DNA of 33,742 nt from Atopobiaceae bacterium UBA1367 (GTDB taxonomy: Bacteria > Actinomycetota > Coriobacteriia > Coriobacteriales > Atopobiaceae). The DNA is taken from contig DBRN01000012.1 of the NCBI GenBank assembly GCA_002305995.1, forward strand, positions 643,910 through 677,651, given 5' to 3'. Of the stretch, positions 16,076 to 24,150 are shown in pieces. The first letter of the stretch is position 1, and the number at the start of each line of letters is the position of its first letter. The notes beneath the pieces are model-generated. The model saw only the letters and a program-made list of their open reading frames with translations, had not been told where the DNA came from and ran no database searches. The translations under genes and the position numbers were made by a program.

Positions 16076-16585
16076 TTACTCCACGAACTTCCGCTTGAAC
16101 CTCACGGCCACGGTGCCGCCCGGGACCGCCTCGAAGCGGTAGACGCTCTTGAAGGCCACCCCGTACTGGTCCGTGACGAACATGGTGTTCCAGCGGTTGC
16201 TGGTCTGCAGGGTGATCGTGGCCCCGTTCTTCACGGCCCCGCAATTGACCCCGTTCAGGTAGACGACCTGCGCCGCCAGGGCCCCCACGAAGCTGGAGAC
16301 GCGGGTGAAGCTGATGGTGCAGGGAGCGGAGAGGACATCCTCCTGCGGCGCCGCGAGCGGGGGTGACTGGAACTTGTGCTTGCAGCTCCTGCAGACATAG
16401 GCGAGCGGAACGGTCTCTGTGTTCTTGGAGGCACTGCTGCTCATGGCCAGGTTGGCGATCGCTCCGCCGAAAAAGGCGCCGGCAACCTCCTTGCCCATGC
16501 TCCCGGCCTTGCCCTTCGCGTCCAGGTCCTCCGAGCCGCACTGCGGGCATCTCAGCCCCTTCAATGTCGCAACCGTATCCATCAT
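16076..16585 (-). CDS. Zinc-ribbon protein of unknown function
   Basis: 169 residues from ATG 16585 (GGGAG upstream; open to 16747). Two Cys pairs form a zinc ribbon: RCPQCGSEDL near residue 15 and YVCRSCKHKF near residue 65. Between them is a small Gly/Ala-rich hydrophobic segment (MGKEVAGAFFGGAIANLAM). The C-terminal 90 residues look beta-rich, ending VPGGTVAVRFKRKFVE. No catalytic motif is seen. It follows the membrane/zinc protein gene at 16729 and shares with it and the DUF805 gene the habit of C-x-x-C pairs. Confidence 0.75.
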   Translation of the reverse strand: MMDTVATLKGLRCPQCGSEDLDAKGKAGSMGKEVAGAFFGGAIANLAMSSSASKNTETVPLAYVCRSCKHKFQSPPLAAPQEDVLSAPCTISFTRVSSFVGALAAQVVYLNGVNCGAVKNGATITLQTSNRWNTMFVTDQYGVAFKSVYRFEAVPGGTVAVRFKRKFVE

Positions 16586-16689
16586 GACGCTCCCTTCTTC
16601 TGAATGCCCTTCGAACCCAACCGTTTCTTCTCGCACGCTTCGATCACGGCTCTCCCGACTGCCGCTGATGCCGTCCACACGATCTCGAG

Positions 16690-16722
16690 GTTCCCAGGGC
16701 CCGGCGATAGGGCCCCGGGAAC
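16690..16722 (-). terminator. Strong hairpin downstream of the 551-residue membrane protein gene
   Basis: GTTCCC-A-GGGCCC (16690-16702) pairs with GGGCCC-C-GGGAAC (16710-16722) around a 7-nt loop. On the minus strand it lies 7 bp beyond the stop at 16729. No T-run. Confidence 0.65.
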
Positions 16723-16728
16723 TTCTCC

Positions 16729-18384
16729 CTATATGAGGGACATCCACGCATCAAACAGGAAGTCCTTCACGCGCTGCTGCCTCGTCGGCTCGAGCAGGGT
16801 GGCATATATCGGCGGGCAGGAGACGGGAGAGGTGGAACCGTACGTAGAAAGGGCAAGAAAGACCGATTTCCACTCCTCCTGATCGAGCAGGTACTCCCTG
16901 TCATGTCTCAGCTCGTTCCCCAGCTTTTGGAACTCGTTCTGCGGCTCGTCGAGGACAGACCGAATCATGGACTTCAACTTCAGCGCGGTCAGGATGATCT
17001 CCAGATCGCTGTCGGGGACGCATGCCATTGGGAAGAGGATCCCACCTGTGCGCTCTCTGAGTTTCGCCGGCTCCTCTATGCCGCACCGCACGCATTTTTC
17101 TCTCCACTCTCCGTTCACTGGAAGCCATTCATGCTCGCAATCCACCGGTTTGTCCGCCTCATCCGGCGTCTGGGCGGCGTCCTGAACCTCCTCCTGAACC
17201 TCCTCCGCCTGCTCCGTTGAAACGTTGTCCACAGCCTCCTGACAGGGCTCCTGCGACTGGACCGCGCCATGTTCCGACACAGCCTCGGCCTGATCTCCAC
17301 CGGCAGAGGAGCTGCTCTGCTGCCGTGCGGCCATTACCTTCCATGCGCTCGCCAGACCGTTCGCGCACCAGCCGCCGGGACCCTCGATCGTGCCGTTCCG
17401 CACGACGCCGTCCATCACCAAGGGCTCGCTCGTGCTGTCTACGAGCTGTGTGAGCGGATAGGCCCCGTTCTCGGCGATCTCTTCGCTCGCCAGGATCAGC
17501 GGCTCGATCCTCTCCTTCAGGATGGAGCTGTCGCTGGCTGCGATGGAGACGATGCAGACGTACTCGCGTCCAGCGAGCGTTGCCGCAGAATCGCCGTCGC
17601 TTATGACCATCCCCTCCAGAAGTGATGCGGGGACAGCTCGACCGATCAGCATCCCGGACTGGAAGCCGTAGGAGCCTCTCAGCTCGTTCAGCCGGTCGAT
17701 GCTGAAGCGGACCAGCAGGACGCCCGGAGCCGTTCTCTGGGCGGCAACGGAGGGAGCGGGGGCCGACTGCGGGCTGGGGGCCGACTGGGAATAGGTCCTG
17801 TAGACCGAGCCGTCGGCTTGGGCAGGCAGGGCATCACCCTCGGGGGAGGGTTCTACCAGAGCCTTCGCCAAAAACAGGAGGCCCAGCGCCCAGAGCACGT
17901 AATTCATGTCATAGAGAACATGCGCAGGAGTAAACCATCCGCTTGCCAGATCAGAGATAAGCTGGAATGCGCCCATCGCCAGGCTCAGCCCGGCGGGTAG
18001 GTATGAAAGGACTTCGAGCAAAGGCTTCCTGGGCCCGAGCTCCGGGATCACGGCGGCCATGGCAATCAGGCATAGGACGGCCCAGATCGCCGTATGCAGC
18101 AGGCTGCCGATGCTGAAGCCTGCAAATAGGTCAACGGCAGCCAGCAGCGCATAAAGCGCCAGCGGAATCAGGATCCCCACGTTCTTCCTCCCGACAAAGA
18201 GCAGGATCACGAGGGCGAGCTGGGTGAGGCGTGACAGCCACCAGAATATGTCCACGTATGGGAGCGATCCCCCGTAAGCGACGGCCACAACGGCGAACAG
18301 GGTGTCCCACAGCAACAGGATCGCCGCAGGCATGCGTTGGGGACCCAGCGCCCCTGCCTGTGAACTTGAATGATTACTATCCAT
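16729..18384 (-). CDS. Polytopic membrane protein with cytoplasmic Cys-containing C-terminus
   Basis: 551 residues from ATG 18384, which follows AGGGAGGAG. The first 190 residues hold about six hydrophobic helices (AAILLLWDTLFAVVAVAYG, LALVILLFVG, ILIPLALYALLAAVDLFAG, AIWAVLCLIAMAAVIP, AGLSLAMGAFQLI, YVLWALGLLFLAKALV). A Ser/Pro/Ala linker follows, then a soluble domain of about 150 residues, an acidic Glu/Gln-rich stretch, and a short segment CEHEWLPVNGEWREKCVRCG that could bind zinc. I do not recognise the soluble domain. It is the second gene after the DUF805 gene, 55 bp apart, and the same operon promoter (19304-19349) likely serves both. Confidence 0.8.
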   Translation of the reverse strand: MDSNHSSSQAGALGPQRMPAAILLLWDTLFAVVAVAYGGSLPYVDIFWWLSRLTQLALVILLFVGRKNVGILIPLALYALLAAVDLFAGFSIGSLLHTAIWAVLCLIAMAAVIPELGPRKPLLEVLSYLPAGLSLAMGAFQLISDLASGWFTPAHVLYDMNYVLWALGLLFLAKALVEPSPEGDALPAQADGSVYRTYSQSAPSPQSAPAPSVAAQRTAPGVLLVRFSIDRLNELRGSYGFQSGMLIGRAVPASLLEGMVISDGDSAATLAGREYVCIVSIAASDSSILKERIEPLILASEEIAENGAYPLTQLVDSTSEPLVMDGVVRNGTIEGPGGWCANGLASAWKVMAARQQSSSSAGGDQAEAVSEHGAVQSQEPCQEAVDNVSTEQAEEVQEEVQDAAQTPDEADKPVDCEHEWLPVNGEWREKCVRCGIEEPAKLRERTGGILFPMACVPDSDLEIILTALKLKSMIRSVLDEPQNEFQKLGNELRHDREYLLDQEEWKSVFLALSTYGSTSPVSCPPIYATLLEPTRQQRVKDFLFDAWMSLI

Positions 18385-18439
18385 GAGATCTCCTCCCTCT
18401 ATGCTTGGCTCGCAGCACGTTCGGTTTCTGCCGCCCACC

Positions 18440-19219
18440 CTACTCCGCGAACATGTGGATGCAGTCCGCGCAGACGGCGCTGCCCGCCGAGGAATCGCTC
18501 CTCTGCATCATCTCGATGTGCTGATCGAGATCCGCATCCGTGAGGGTGATCATCGTGCCAGTCATTCGCCGGAAATGCTCGCGCCATTCCGGTGAGCCGT
18601 AGAAGACGGAGTTGGGCACGACATATGCGCTCTGCCCGGACAAGGACTTGTTGCACACGTCGCACACACCGGAGCCCGTGTACGACTGCAGAGAGTGAAG
18701 GGAGAGCTTGCGGAAGGCTCCGGGAGACTGTGTGGGCTGTGCCGCCGGCGCGGCGCTCGCCACCGGAGCATATGCCTGTGCCGGCTGCCCGCCGTTCACG
18801 GGCGATGCGGCCTGCTGCGGCGCGTAGGTTCGGTAGGTGGGCACACCATCTACCGTCGTCTGATCGATCGCCCGGTAGGAGGCCTCGGAGCTTGTCGGCT
18901 TGCAGAGCATCACGATGAGCATGATGGAGCCTACGATCGGCAGAAATGCCCAGAACAGATTCGCCCAGGAGCGCCCCGCGTCGCGCAGCCGCCGCACGGC
19001 GATGGCAAGGGAGGGAGGCAAGCAGAGCAGCATGAAGGTGTTCAGGAAGGAGACGACAACATGCTGATTGTTGCTCAACCCTCCCACCAAGTTCAGAAGG
19101 AGGGAGAGGAGCAAGGTCACGAGGAAGTGCGCCAGAGCCGCCCACCAGTAGCCGGCGACGCTCGTCCTGCCCGTGAAGTCAAGGTATCCCTTCCAATACT
19201 CCTTATACGCCTCGATCAT
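18440..19219 (-). CDS. DUF805 membrane protein with C-terminal zinc-ribbon-like domain
   Basis: 259 residues from ATG 19219 (TAGGAGGA upstream). The N-terminal 120 residues are a DUF805 module: the start YWKGYLDFTGRTSVAGYWWA, several membrane helices, and VRRLRDAGRSWANLFW are the usual family blocks. A Pro/Ala/Gln-rich linker (about residues 125-170) leads to a soluble C-terminal part with CDVCNKSL and CADCIHMF, probably one zinc site. DUF805 has no firm function. It is the first gene of a unit driven by palindrome-promoter 19304-19349. Confidence 0.85.
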   Translation of the reverse strand: MIEAYKEYWKGYLDFTGRTSVAGYWWAALAHFLVTLLLSLLLNLVGGLSNNQHVVVSFLNTFMLLCLPPSLAIAVRRLRDAGRSWANLFWAFLPIVGSIMLIVMLCKPTSSEASYRAIDQTTVDGVPTYRTYAPQQAASPVNGGQPAQAYAPVASAAPAAQPTQSPGAFRKLSLHSLQSYTGSGVCDVCNKSLSGQSAYVVPNSVFYGSPEWREHFRRMTGTMITLTDADLDQHIEMMQRSDSSAGSAVCADCIHMFAE

Positions 19220-19303
19220 GGTTCCTCCTATCGGCAGAAAGTCCGCTACCACACCGCACGTGTCTCCCCATACGTTTCGTGTCGGGCCGTGGGCTCCATC
19301 CAC

Positions 19304-19349
19304 AGCATACGAGGGAAGAAGATGCAGCTTGTATGCGCGGAGCATACAA
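19304..19349 (-). promoter_or_regulatory. Palindrome-overlapped promoter, copy 1 (DUF805 operon)
   Basis: The palindrome 19329-19349 has arms TTGTATGC and GCATACAA with a 5-bp centre and one mismatch to the shared form. On the minus strand TATGCT (-10, 19309-19304) lies exactly 26 bp from the C of CATACAA, placing a -35-like TACAAG inside the palindrome arm with an 18-bp spacer. The downstream bases TATGCTGTGG match copy 2. Confidence 0.65.
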
Positions 19350-19744
19350 ACCGGGTTTTTTCCGGCTCTTGTTTCCAAGGTGCGGGCCATGCCCTCAGTG
19401 CGCGAGCGGGTCACTCAGGCGCTGCTGGCATGCTTGGCCGGACAACGTGCACCAGCATCGGCAGCGCCCGCGTAAAGATGACGCGACGATGATCGGAGGG
19501 CGCACCATGGCGTTTTTTGCTTCCCAACCATAGCGGGAAGGATAAGATGGAATGGGATGGCATACCTTTGAGAGTCGGCATGGATCTCATTCCGCTGCGC
19601 TGACAGCATGCTGTCACACCATGAGGTTTGCATCTGCCCCCGCGTCCCCTACCAGCACCCGTGGAACAAAAGGGCGTGTCTCGATCTGTGTCCGTTTCGG
19701 CTGCCAGGGAATCGAGGACGAACGAAGAGAAGGAGCCTGCTCAC
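19350..19744. other. Divergent intergenic region
   Basis: There is no gene in this stretch. It holds the region between palindrome copy 1 and the plus-strand gene at 19745. The main features are a GT-rich/T-run patch at 19352-19361 and the dyad at 19601-19616. The plus-strand gene has its binding site at about 19730. Confidence 0.45.
19601..19616. promoter_or_regulatory. 16-bp perfect palindrome, candidate operator
   Basis: TGACAGCATGCTGTCA is perfectly self-complementary. It lies about 130 bp upstream of ATG 19745 and differs from the TTGTATGCTC palindrome family, though both share a central GCATGC/ATGC element. Confidence 0.45.
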
Positions 19745-20821
19745 ATGAAGAAGAAGTATGTCTGGCGAATGATGGCCGCTGCGCTGCTGGTGACGGCGGT
19801 TGCAGTGTCCGTCCATTTCATGACCGGAAAGGAACCCCAGACACCCGCTTCCGGGAGCACGCTGAAGCGCCTTCTGGACGTGGTGCCTGCGGAAACCTTC
19901 CAATGGGATGATTTGAGCTTTGCCGATTACCAGGCCGTGCGGAGTCCGCTTGAAATCACGGCAGGGTTTTCTTCGCTGGCAAGCGCGTACTTTGACGAAG
20001 AGCGAGCTACCGCCGTCATGGGCTTTTCGCCGAAGGATGTCCATCAGAGCATGACCCTCGGCGCGGCACCGTCCGATCAGGCGTGGCTGAGGGGAGAGTT
20101 TGCGACGGAGCAGGTGAGGGCGGCGCTCGAAGGGCAGGGCTATCTGCCAGTCACGCCTGAGCAGGAGGGCATGCCGCTGTGGAGTCCGGAGGGCGATCTC
20201 AGCGCAGCGCTTCAGTTCGACGAGGGAAGAAGGGACGTGTTCTTCCTGTTCGGAGGCGAACTGGGGCAGCGTTGGCCGGTCGCCTTCGATGAAAACGTCA
20301 TGGTGTCCGGCCGGGACGAGCAGGCATTGCGCGCCGCCGCGGCTGGAAAGGGCCCGATGCTGTCCGAGGATCCCCGGATGCAGGCGCTGCTGAAAGCGCT
20401 GGCGCAACAGCCCGTGAAGCAGCTGGTGCTGACGCGGGCGGACAAGGTTGTGCCGCTGCCGGCAGAACCCTTGCTCCTGATCGCGATTGCACAGACGGAG
20501 GAGCAGGGAAAGACGGTGATCCTGCTTGGGCTGGAATACGCTGACCTCACCGCTGCGCAGGCGGCGGAGAAACGGCTGAGCCAAAGTCTGCCAGAGGCAG
20601 TGTTGCAAAGCACGCACAGACCGCTGTCTGACGAGTTGGGCCAGCGCGGCGGCAAGCAGATGGCGCTGCGCACGGTGGAGGGACAGGACGGAAATTGCTG
20701 GCTGGTGATCCCCTTCCAGTTTACGGAGCCCGAGGAGACGGATCCGCTGCAATATGGGGCTTCCTTCAGGCTGTTTGCAACCATGATGCATCAAAGGGAC
20801 ATGGGGTGGCTAGTGGAATAG
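19745..20821 (+). CDS. Membrane-anchored protein of unknown function
   Basis: 358 residues from ATG 19745, with AAGGAG upstream. MKKKYVWRMMAAALLVTAVAVSVHFMTG is a single N-terminal membrane anchor with the rest expected outside the cell. The soluble part is a mixed alpha/beta domain of about 330 residues with no motif I know. Codon use (many CTG, CAG, GCG) and Gln content look slightly different from adjacent genes. It is the only plus-strand gene in the 15459-31525 block, convergent with 20850-21704, with 28 bp between stops. It may be an insertion of separate origin. Confidence 0.78.
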   Translation: MKKKYVWRMMAAALLVTAVAVSVHFMTGKEPQTPASGSTLKRLLDVVPAETFQWDDLSFADYQAVRSPLEITAGFSSLASAYFDEERATAVMGFSPKDVHQSMTLGAAPSDQAWLRGEFATEQVRAALEGQGYLPVTPEQEGMPLWSPEGDLSAALQFDEGRRDVFFLFGGELGQRWPVAFDENVMVSGRDEQALRAAAAGKGPMLSEDPRMQALLKALAQQPVKQLVLTRADKVVPLPAEPLLLIAIAQTEEQGKTVILLGLEYADLTAAQAAEKRLSQSLPEAVLQSTHRPLSDELGQRGGKQMALRTVEGQDGNCWLVIPFQFTEPEETDPLQYGASFRLFATMMHQRDMGWLVE

Positions 20822-20849
20822 GCAAGGTTCCCCCCACTGACAGAGAAGC

Positions 20850-21704
20850 CTACGCGACCAGCTCTGCGGGATGACCGACAACAGCAGGGAGGGCCATCGC
20901 GAGAGGCCATTGGCCCTCCCTCCGACACGTCGGCATGTAGTCGTATGGGAACCAGTGCCTTCCGGATCGGACGTAGCACTGCGTGATGCGCAGCTCGATC
21001 TGTGCCGCCATCGCGCATGCCGACTGGTTTCGGGCATCCGTGCGCGAGAGATGACCCATGTCCATGTATGTGTACGTGACGACCGCCGACAGCTCCCGCA
21101 GGTTGGGGAGCAGCTCCTCATCGTGCGTCATCTCGCAGGTCCTGTTCGGGCCCGCCTCGTCCCAGTCGCCCTGTCTCAAGAAGGAGGTGGTCTCCTCGGC
21201 AGCCGCGACAATCGCGGAGCGAATGGTGTCGACGTAGCGCTCAAAGGTCAGCTCGTCATACGCCAAGGCCCTTGGGATGAGCCTCCGCATCGCGGAGGCG
21301 GCACACAGCAGCTCGCCGAGGCGCTCCCCAGTCTCGCCGTCCCCCAGAATCGACGTCATCCATGTCCAGTGGAGGGCGTCGGCGGGCTTGACCTTCTGCA
21401 CCGAGCACAGGAGCCTGCACAGGCTGGCGAGGCCGAAAGCCACAGAGACGGGTGCCGCACAATATGCGGAGACGTACCCGAGGAGCAGGACGCCAAGACT
21501 TGCGGAGCCTCGTGTCACCCAGCGCCCAAAAAGGAACAGGACGATGCCGGCGATCGCCTCGATCAGGAACCACTTGATCGCATCCTCGACTTCCGCACCG
21601 CCCGGCAGATGCCTCACGTACGGCAGGCTCGTCATCTTCTCAAGCTCTGCCTGATCTGGTCGCTTGCCCCGAATGTGAAAAACCACCCTGTGTTGGACAT
21701 CCAT
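20850..21704 (-). CDS. Membrane protein of unknown function
   Basis: 284 residues. After a 40-residue cytoplasmic start come two or three hydrophobic helices (about 43-62 and 68-103: WFLIEAIAGIVLFLFG, LGVLLLGYVSAYCAAPVSVAFGLASLC). The remaining 180 residues are soluble and helix-rich. No family is recognised. It lies 41 bp after the lipoprotein gene at 21746 and probably shares promoter copy 2. The binding site upstream of ATG 21704 is weak. Confidence 0.72.
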   Translation of the reverse strand: MDVQHRVVFHIRGKRPDQAELEKMTSLPYVRHLPGGAEVEDAIKWFLIEAIAGIVLFLFGRWVTRGSASLGVLLLGYVSAYCAAPVSVAFGLASLCRLLCSVQKVKPADALHWTWMTSILGDGETGERLGELLCAASAMRRLIPRALAYDELTFERYVDTIRSAIVAAAEETTSFLRQGDWDEAGPNRTCEMTHDEELLPNLRELSAVVTYTYMDMGHLSRTDARNQSACAMAAQIELRITQCYVRSGRHWFPYDYMPTCRREGQWPLAMALPAVVGHPAELVA

Positions 21705-21745
21705 GGTCAGTCTCGTTTCCGCCGTGGCTCCTTTGTGGCCTTCTC

Positions 21746-22243
21746 CTACACGGTTCCCGTCGTCTCGTTCACGAGCTGCCCGTCGATGTAGAAGCGGACG
21801 GTGTACTCTCCGGAGCAGGGCACATCCTCGCCCGTGTCGATGCGTGCATTGATCTCAGTGTCCCCGGCAGGGAGCGAGAGGCCCTCCTCCGAGCATGACG
21901 CGAGCTGCCTGCCACCCTTGAAGACCTGGATCTCGACATCCGACTCCCTGTCGGAGGCCAGGTCCAGCACGAGGTCGAAGTGCAGGACACCGTTGGGATC
22001 CGTGCAGACCCTGACCGTGGTCTGCACCTTCAACGTGCCGTTCACGGCAAAGAATCCCGTCGCGTCAGTGGGCGCATACGCTATGGTGCCCTGCGCGGGC
22101 TTGCCGATCGTGCCGGATACGACGGTGACCCCCTCGACGGTTCCGACCTCCTCGTTGGGCATTCTTCCCGTGCACCCCACAAGCGAGGCCATGCAGACCA
22201 CCATCATGAGAATGATCGAGAGTGCCCTTCTCATCGTCTTCAT
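21746..22243 (-). CDS. Putative lipoprotein
   Basis: 165 residues from ATG 22243, chosen because GAAGGGA lies just upstream and it gives a normal signal: MKTMRRALSIILMMVVCMASLVGC with the lipobox Cys at 24. The mature domain is beta-rich (VHFDLVLDL, VEIQVFKGGRQ, GEYTVRFYIDGQLV), like a small Ig-like or FxLYD fold, but no family is certain. It is the first gene after promoter copy 2, with a leader of about 80 nt. Confidence 0.8.
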   Translation of the reverse strand: MKTMRRALSIILMMVVCMASLVGCTGRMPNEEVGTVEGVTVVSGTIGKPAQGTIAYAPTDATGFFAVNGTLKVQTTVRVCTDPNGVLHFDLVLDLASDRESDVEIQVFKGGRQLASCSEEGLSLPAGDTEINARIDTGEDVPCSGEYTVRFYIDGQLVNETTGTV

Positions 22244-22327
22244 CACTTTTCCCTTCGTCTCGCTCATCCGTCGCGTCTCTGACGATCGCCCGAGACCCAC
22301 TCTTCCGCCCTCTTCGGCCTTGGCCAC

Positions 22328-22383
22328 AGCATAAGCTGAAGGAACCTGCGGCTTGTATGCTCGGAGCATACAAGCCGCAGGTT
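22328..22383 (-). promoter_or_regulatory. Palindrome-overlapped promoter, copy 2
   Basis: A perfect palindrome with arms TTGTATGCTC and GAGCATACAA (22353-22373), extended by AACCTGCGGC and GCCGCAGGTT to a 41-bp perfect dyad (22343-22383). TATGCT (22333-22328) lies 26 bp from the arm, as in copies 1 and 3. TTTTT on the plus strand after the dyad could mimic a terminator, but no plus-strand gene reads into it. Confidence 0.7.
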
Positions 22384-22518
22384 TTTGGGAGGCTCGGATG
22401 GGAAAGTGGACGGACCCAGGCCTTGGCGGCGGCACGAGACGATGGCAGCCGCCCCGTGGGACGTTCGGCCTCACGGGATCGGGCTATGCCGCAGGGAGGA
22501 CCGCAGGGGCTATGGCTC

Positions 22519-23055
22519 CTATTGCACGTCGACGCGCAGCTCCTGCAGGGTGATGTCCTTCGGTACGGTGAACAGAAGATAGAAGCCCTCCTGGACGTCC
22601 TTTGTGGAGAAGCCGGTCTCAGGGTCAAAGGCAACGCCCCACATGACTTGGACGTACGGCCCGAAGTCATCCCCTGAGGAAGCCCTCAGGTGGATCGAAG
22701 CGGCTTGCTCTGTGACGTCCTCTGAGCGGATCTCTCCCTCCGCGCTCAGCAGCCGGACCACAACATACCTGGTGCCGGAGGGAGGGTCGTCCAGCTGGAA
22801 GGTATCAGAGTCCTCTATCTCCCTCAGCTCGTCTACGACCAGGCTATAGGAGAGCCAGTCCAGCGTCTGCTCGGTGCCTTCGTCCTGCCTCTCCGCCTCC
22901 TCGCGCGCGTCTTCCTTGGTCGAGGTCTCGGTAAGGTCTCCGCCTTCGCTGGCGCCCACGCCCTCGCCTTCCGCACCGCAGCCTGCCAGAACACAAGCCA
23001 GCGCCATTGCTATGACAAGCAGCAGGGAAAGCATGCTTTCATGGTGTCTCTTCAT
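22519..23055 (-). CDS. Putative lipoprotein (DUF4352-like)
   Basis: 178 residues from ATG 23055. Signal MKRHHESMLSLLLVIAMALACVLAGC ends in a lipobox (Cys at 26), then an acidic Glu-rich linker (about 30-65). The globular domain runs from about 68 (LDWLSYSLVVDELREI) to the end. TRYVVVRLLSAEGEI and FYLLFTVPKDITLQELRV are the strand pattern of DUF4352/FxLYD-like lipoprotein domains. The frame is open upstream to GTG 23160 with protein-like composition, so a longer start cannot be excluded, but it would bury the signal peptide. Second gene after promoter copy 3. Confidence 0.8.
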   Translation of the reverse strand: MKRHHESMLSLLLVIAMALACVLAGCGAEGEGVGASEGGDLTETSTKEDAREEAERQDEGTEQTLDWLSYSLVVDELREIEDSDTFQLDDPPSGTRYVVVRLLSAEGEIRSEDVTEQAASIHLRASSGDDFGPYVQVMWGVAFDPETGFSTKDVQEGFYLLFTVPKDITLQELRVDVQ

Positions 23056-23275
23056 TGTTCCTACCATCCTCTCTGTCAAGAAGTCATTTTCCTCGATGCT
23101 GACAAGACGCTCGCATATCACATCAAACAGCAGCCTCACCCTTTCGGAGCGGTCCGACACTCAGGATGCGTCTATCGTGAGGGAGTCGCTCACGCTCGCG
23201 CTCCCGTCTACAAGGTCCCCCCTCTGCAGCACAGTCCTCAGTTGTGCCGATCGAGTAGAGGTCCTTCCCCCTCGG

Positions 23276-23869
23276 CTAGTTCTTGTCCTGTACATCGGGC
23301 GTCTCCTCAGACAGAGCCTGCGCTTCCCCAGAGAGCGGATCTGTCGGGATATCCTGTGAGAAGCAGAACACTGCGGCATATTCACCACCTTCTGCCCTCG
23401 CCTCGTAGAAATGGCCATCCTCCGCGTTCTGAGATACCAGCGAGATGTCCCCCATCCCCACCCACTCCCGGATCGCCTTGGTCTGCGTGCCATTGTTAAG
23501 GGCATCGAAATCCCAGAGGCAGCGCTGGATCGGAAGGCCCTCTGCCACCACCGTCTGGTACAGATGCGTGAACTCCTCGTCGTCGGAAAGCTTCTCCCGC
23601 ATCTCTGCCGCGATATCCTCCGGTGTCAGGGCGCAGCCCTTCTTTCGTGCGACAAGGACACGCACTCCTTTGCCCTGCTCGGCGGGGAAGGGATCGAGCG
23701 CCTGGACATCCTGCTTCTTGACAAACAGGAGACCAAGCTCGTCCAGCAAGGGGCCCATGAAGCCCTCCAGGACCGTGGCGGCGATCACGCCGAAAAAGAT
23801 GTTGCCCGTCTTCCTCCAGACGAGCCACCCGATAAAGATCGGGAAGAACTTGCCGATAAGCGTGTGCAT
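23276..23869 (-). CDS. Membrane-anchored protein of unknown function
   Basis: 197 residues from ATG 23869 (AAGGGG upstream). The N-terminus holds one or two hydrophobic segments (FFPIFIGWLVW, NIFFGVIAATVLEGFMG), then a soluble domain of about 140 residues with a basic VLVARKKG and an acidic C-terminus (EETPDVQDKN). No family recognised. It is the first gene after promoter copy 3 and lies after the pseudokinase terminator. The 220-bp gap to the next gene (23056-23275) holds no further gene. Confidence 0.75.
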   Translation of the reverse strand: MHTLIGKFFPIFIGWLVWRKTGNIFFGVIAATVLEGFMGPLLDELGLLFVKKQDVQALDPFPAEQGKGVRVLVARKKGCALTPEDIAAEMREKLSDDEEFTHLYQTVVAEGLPIQRCLWDFDALNNGTQTKAIREWVGMGDISLVSQNAEDGHFYEARAEGGEYAAVFCFSQDIPTDPLSGEAQALSEETPDVQDKN

Positions 23870-23910
23870 TGTCCAAAACCCCTTCTTCCGCCTTCTGCGA
23901 CCCTGGTCAC

Positions 23911-23962
23911 AGGATAGGCCGAAAGAAGATGCGGCTTGTATGCTCCGAGCATACAAGCCGCA
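23911..23962 (-). promoter_or_regulatory. Palindrome-overlapped promoter, copy 3
   Basis: Perfect palindrome 23936-23956 (arms TTGTATGCTC/GAGCATACAA), extended by TGCGGC/GCCGCA to 23930-23962. TATCCT (23916-23911) is again exactly 26 bp from the arm. The downstream bases TATCCTGTGACCAGGGTCG align with copy 2. Confidence 0.7.
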
Positions 23963-23986
23963 GGTTTTCGGAAGCCTCATGACGGA

Positions 23987-24019
23987 GGGGGCGCCAGGCT
24001 CCGAAGCCCAGGCGCCCCC
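23987..24019 (-). terminator. Terminator hairpin after the pseudokinase gene
   Basis: GGGGGCGCC (23987-23995) pairs with GGCGCCCCC (24011-24019), with an inner GGCT/AGCC stem and a CCGA loop. It lies about 130 bp after the stop at 24151. No T-run. Confidence 0.65.
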
Positions 24020-24150
24020 CGCGCGCATTGTCGCCGATCTGATGGGTGGCACACGTCGGAGCGCGTCCCCGGATTGTGGCCTGCCACGCCCCATCTGGGA
24101 TCGCGGTGCCGGGACAGGGCCACAGCGGCCGAGGCGTGCCCACATCTCAG

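Noticed and set aside
22343..22386. The extended palindrome with T-run as a simple rho-independent terminator
   Set aside because: No plus-strand gene reads toward it, and three other copies keep the arms and the distance to a -10 box but not the T-run, so a promoter-linked operator explains the set better.
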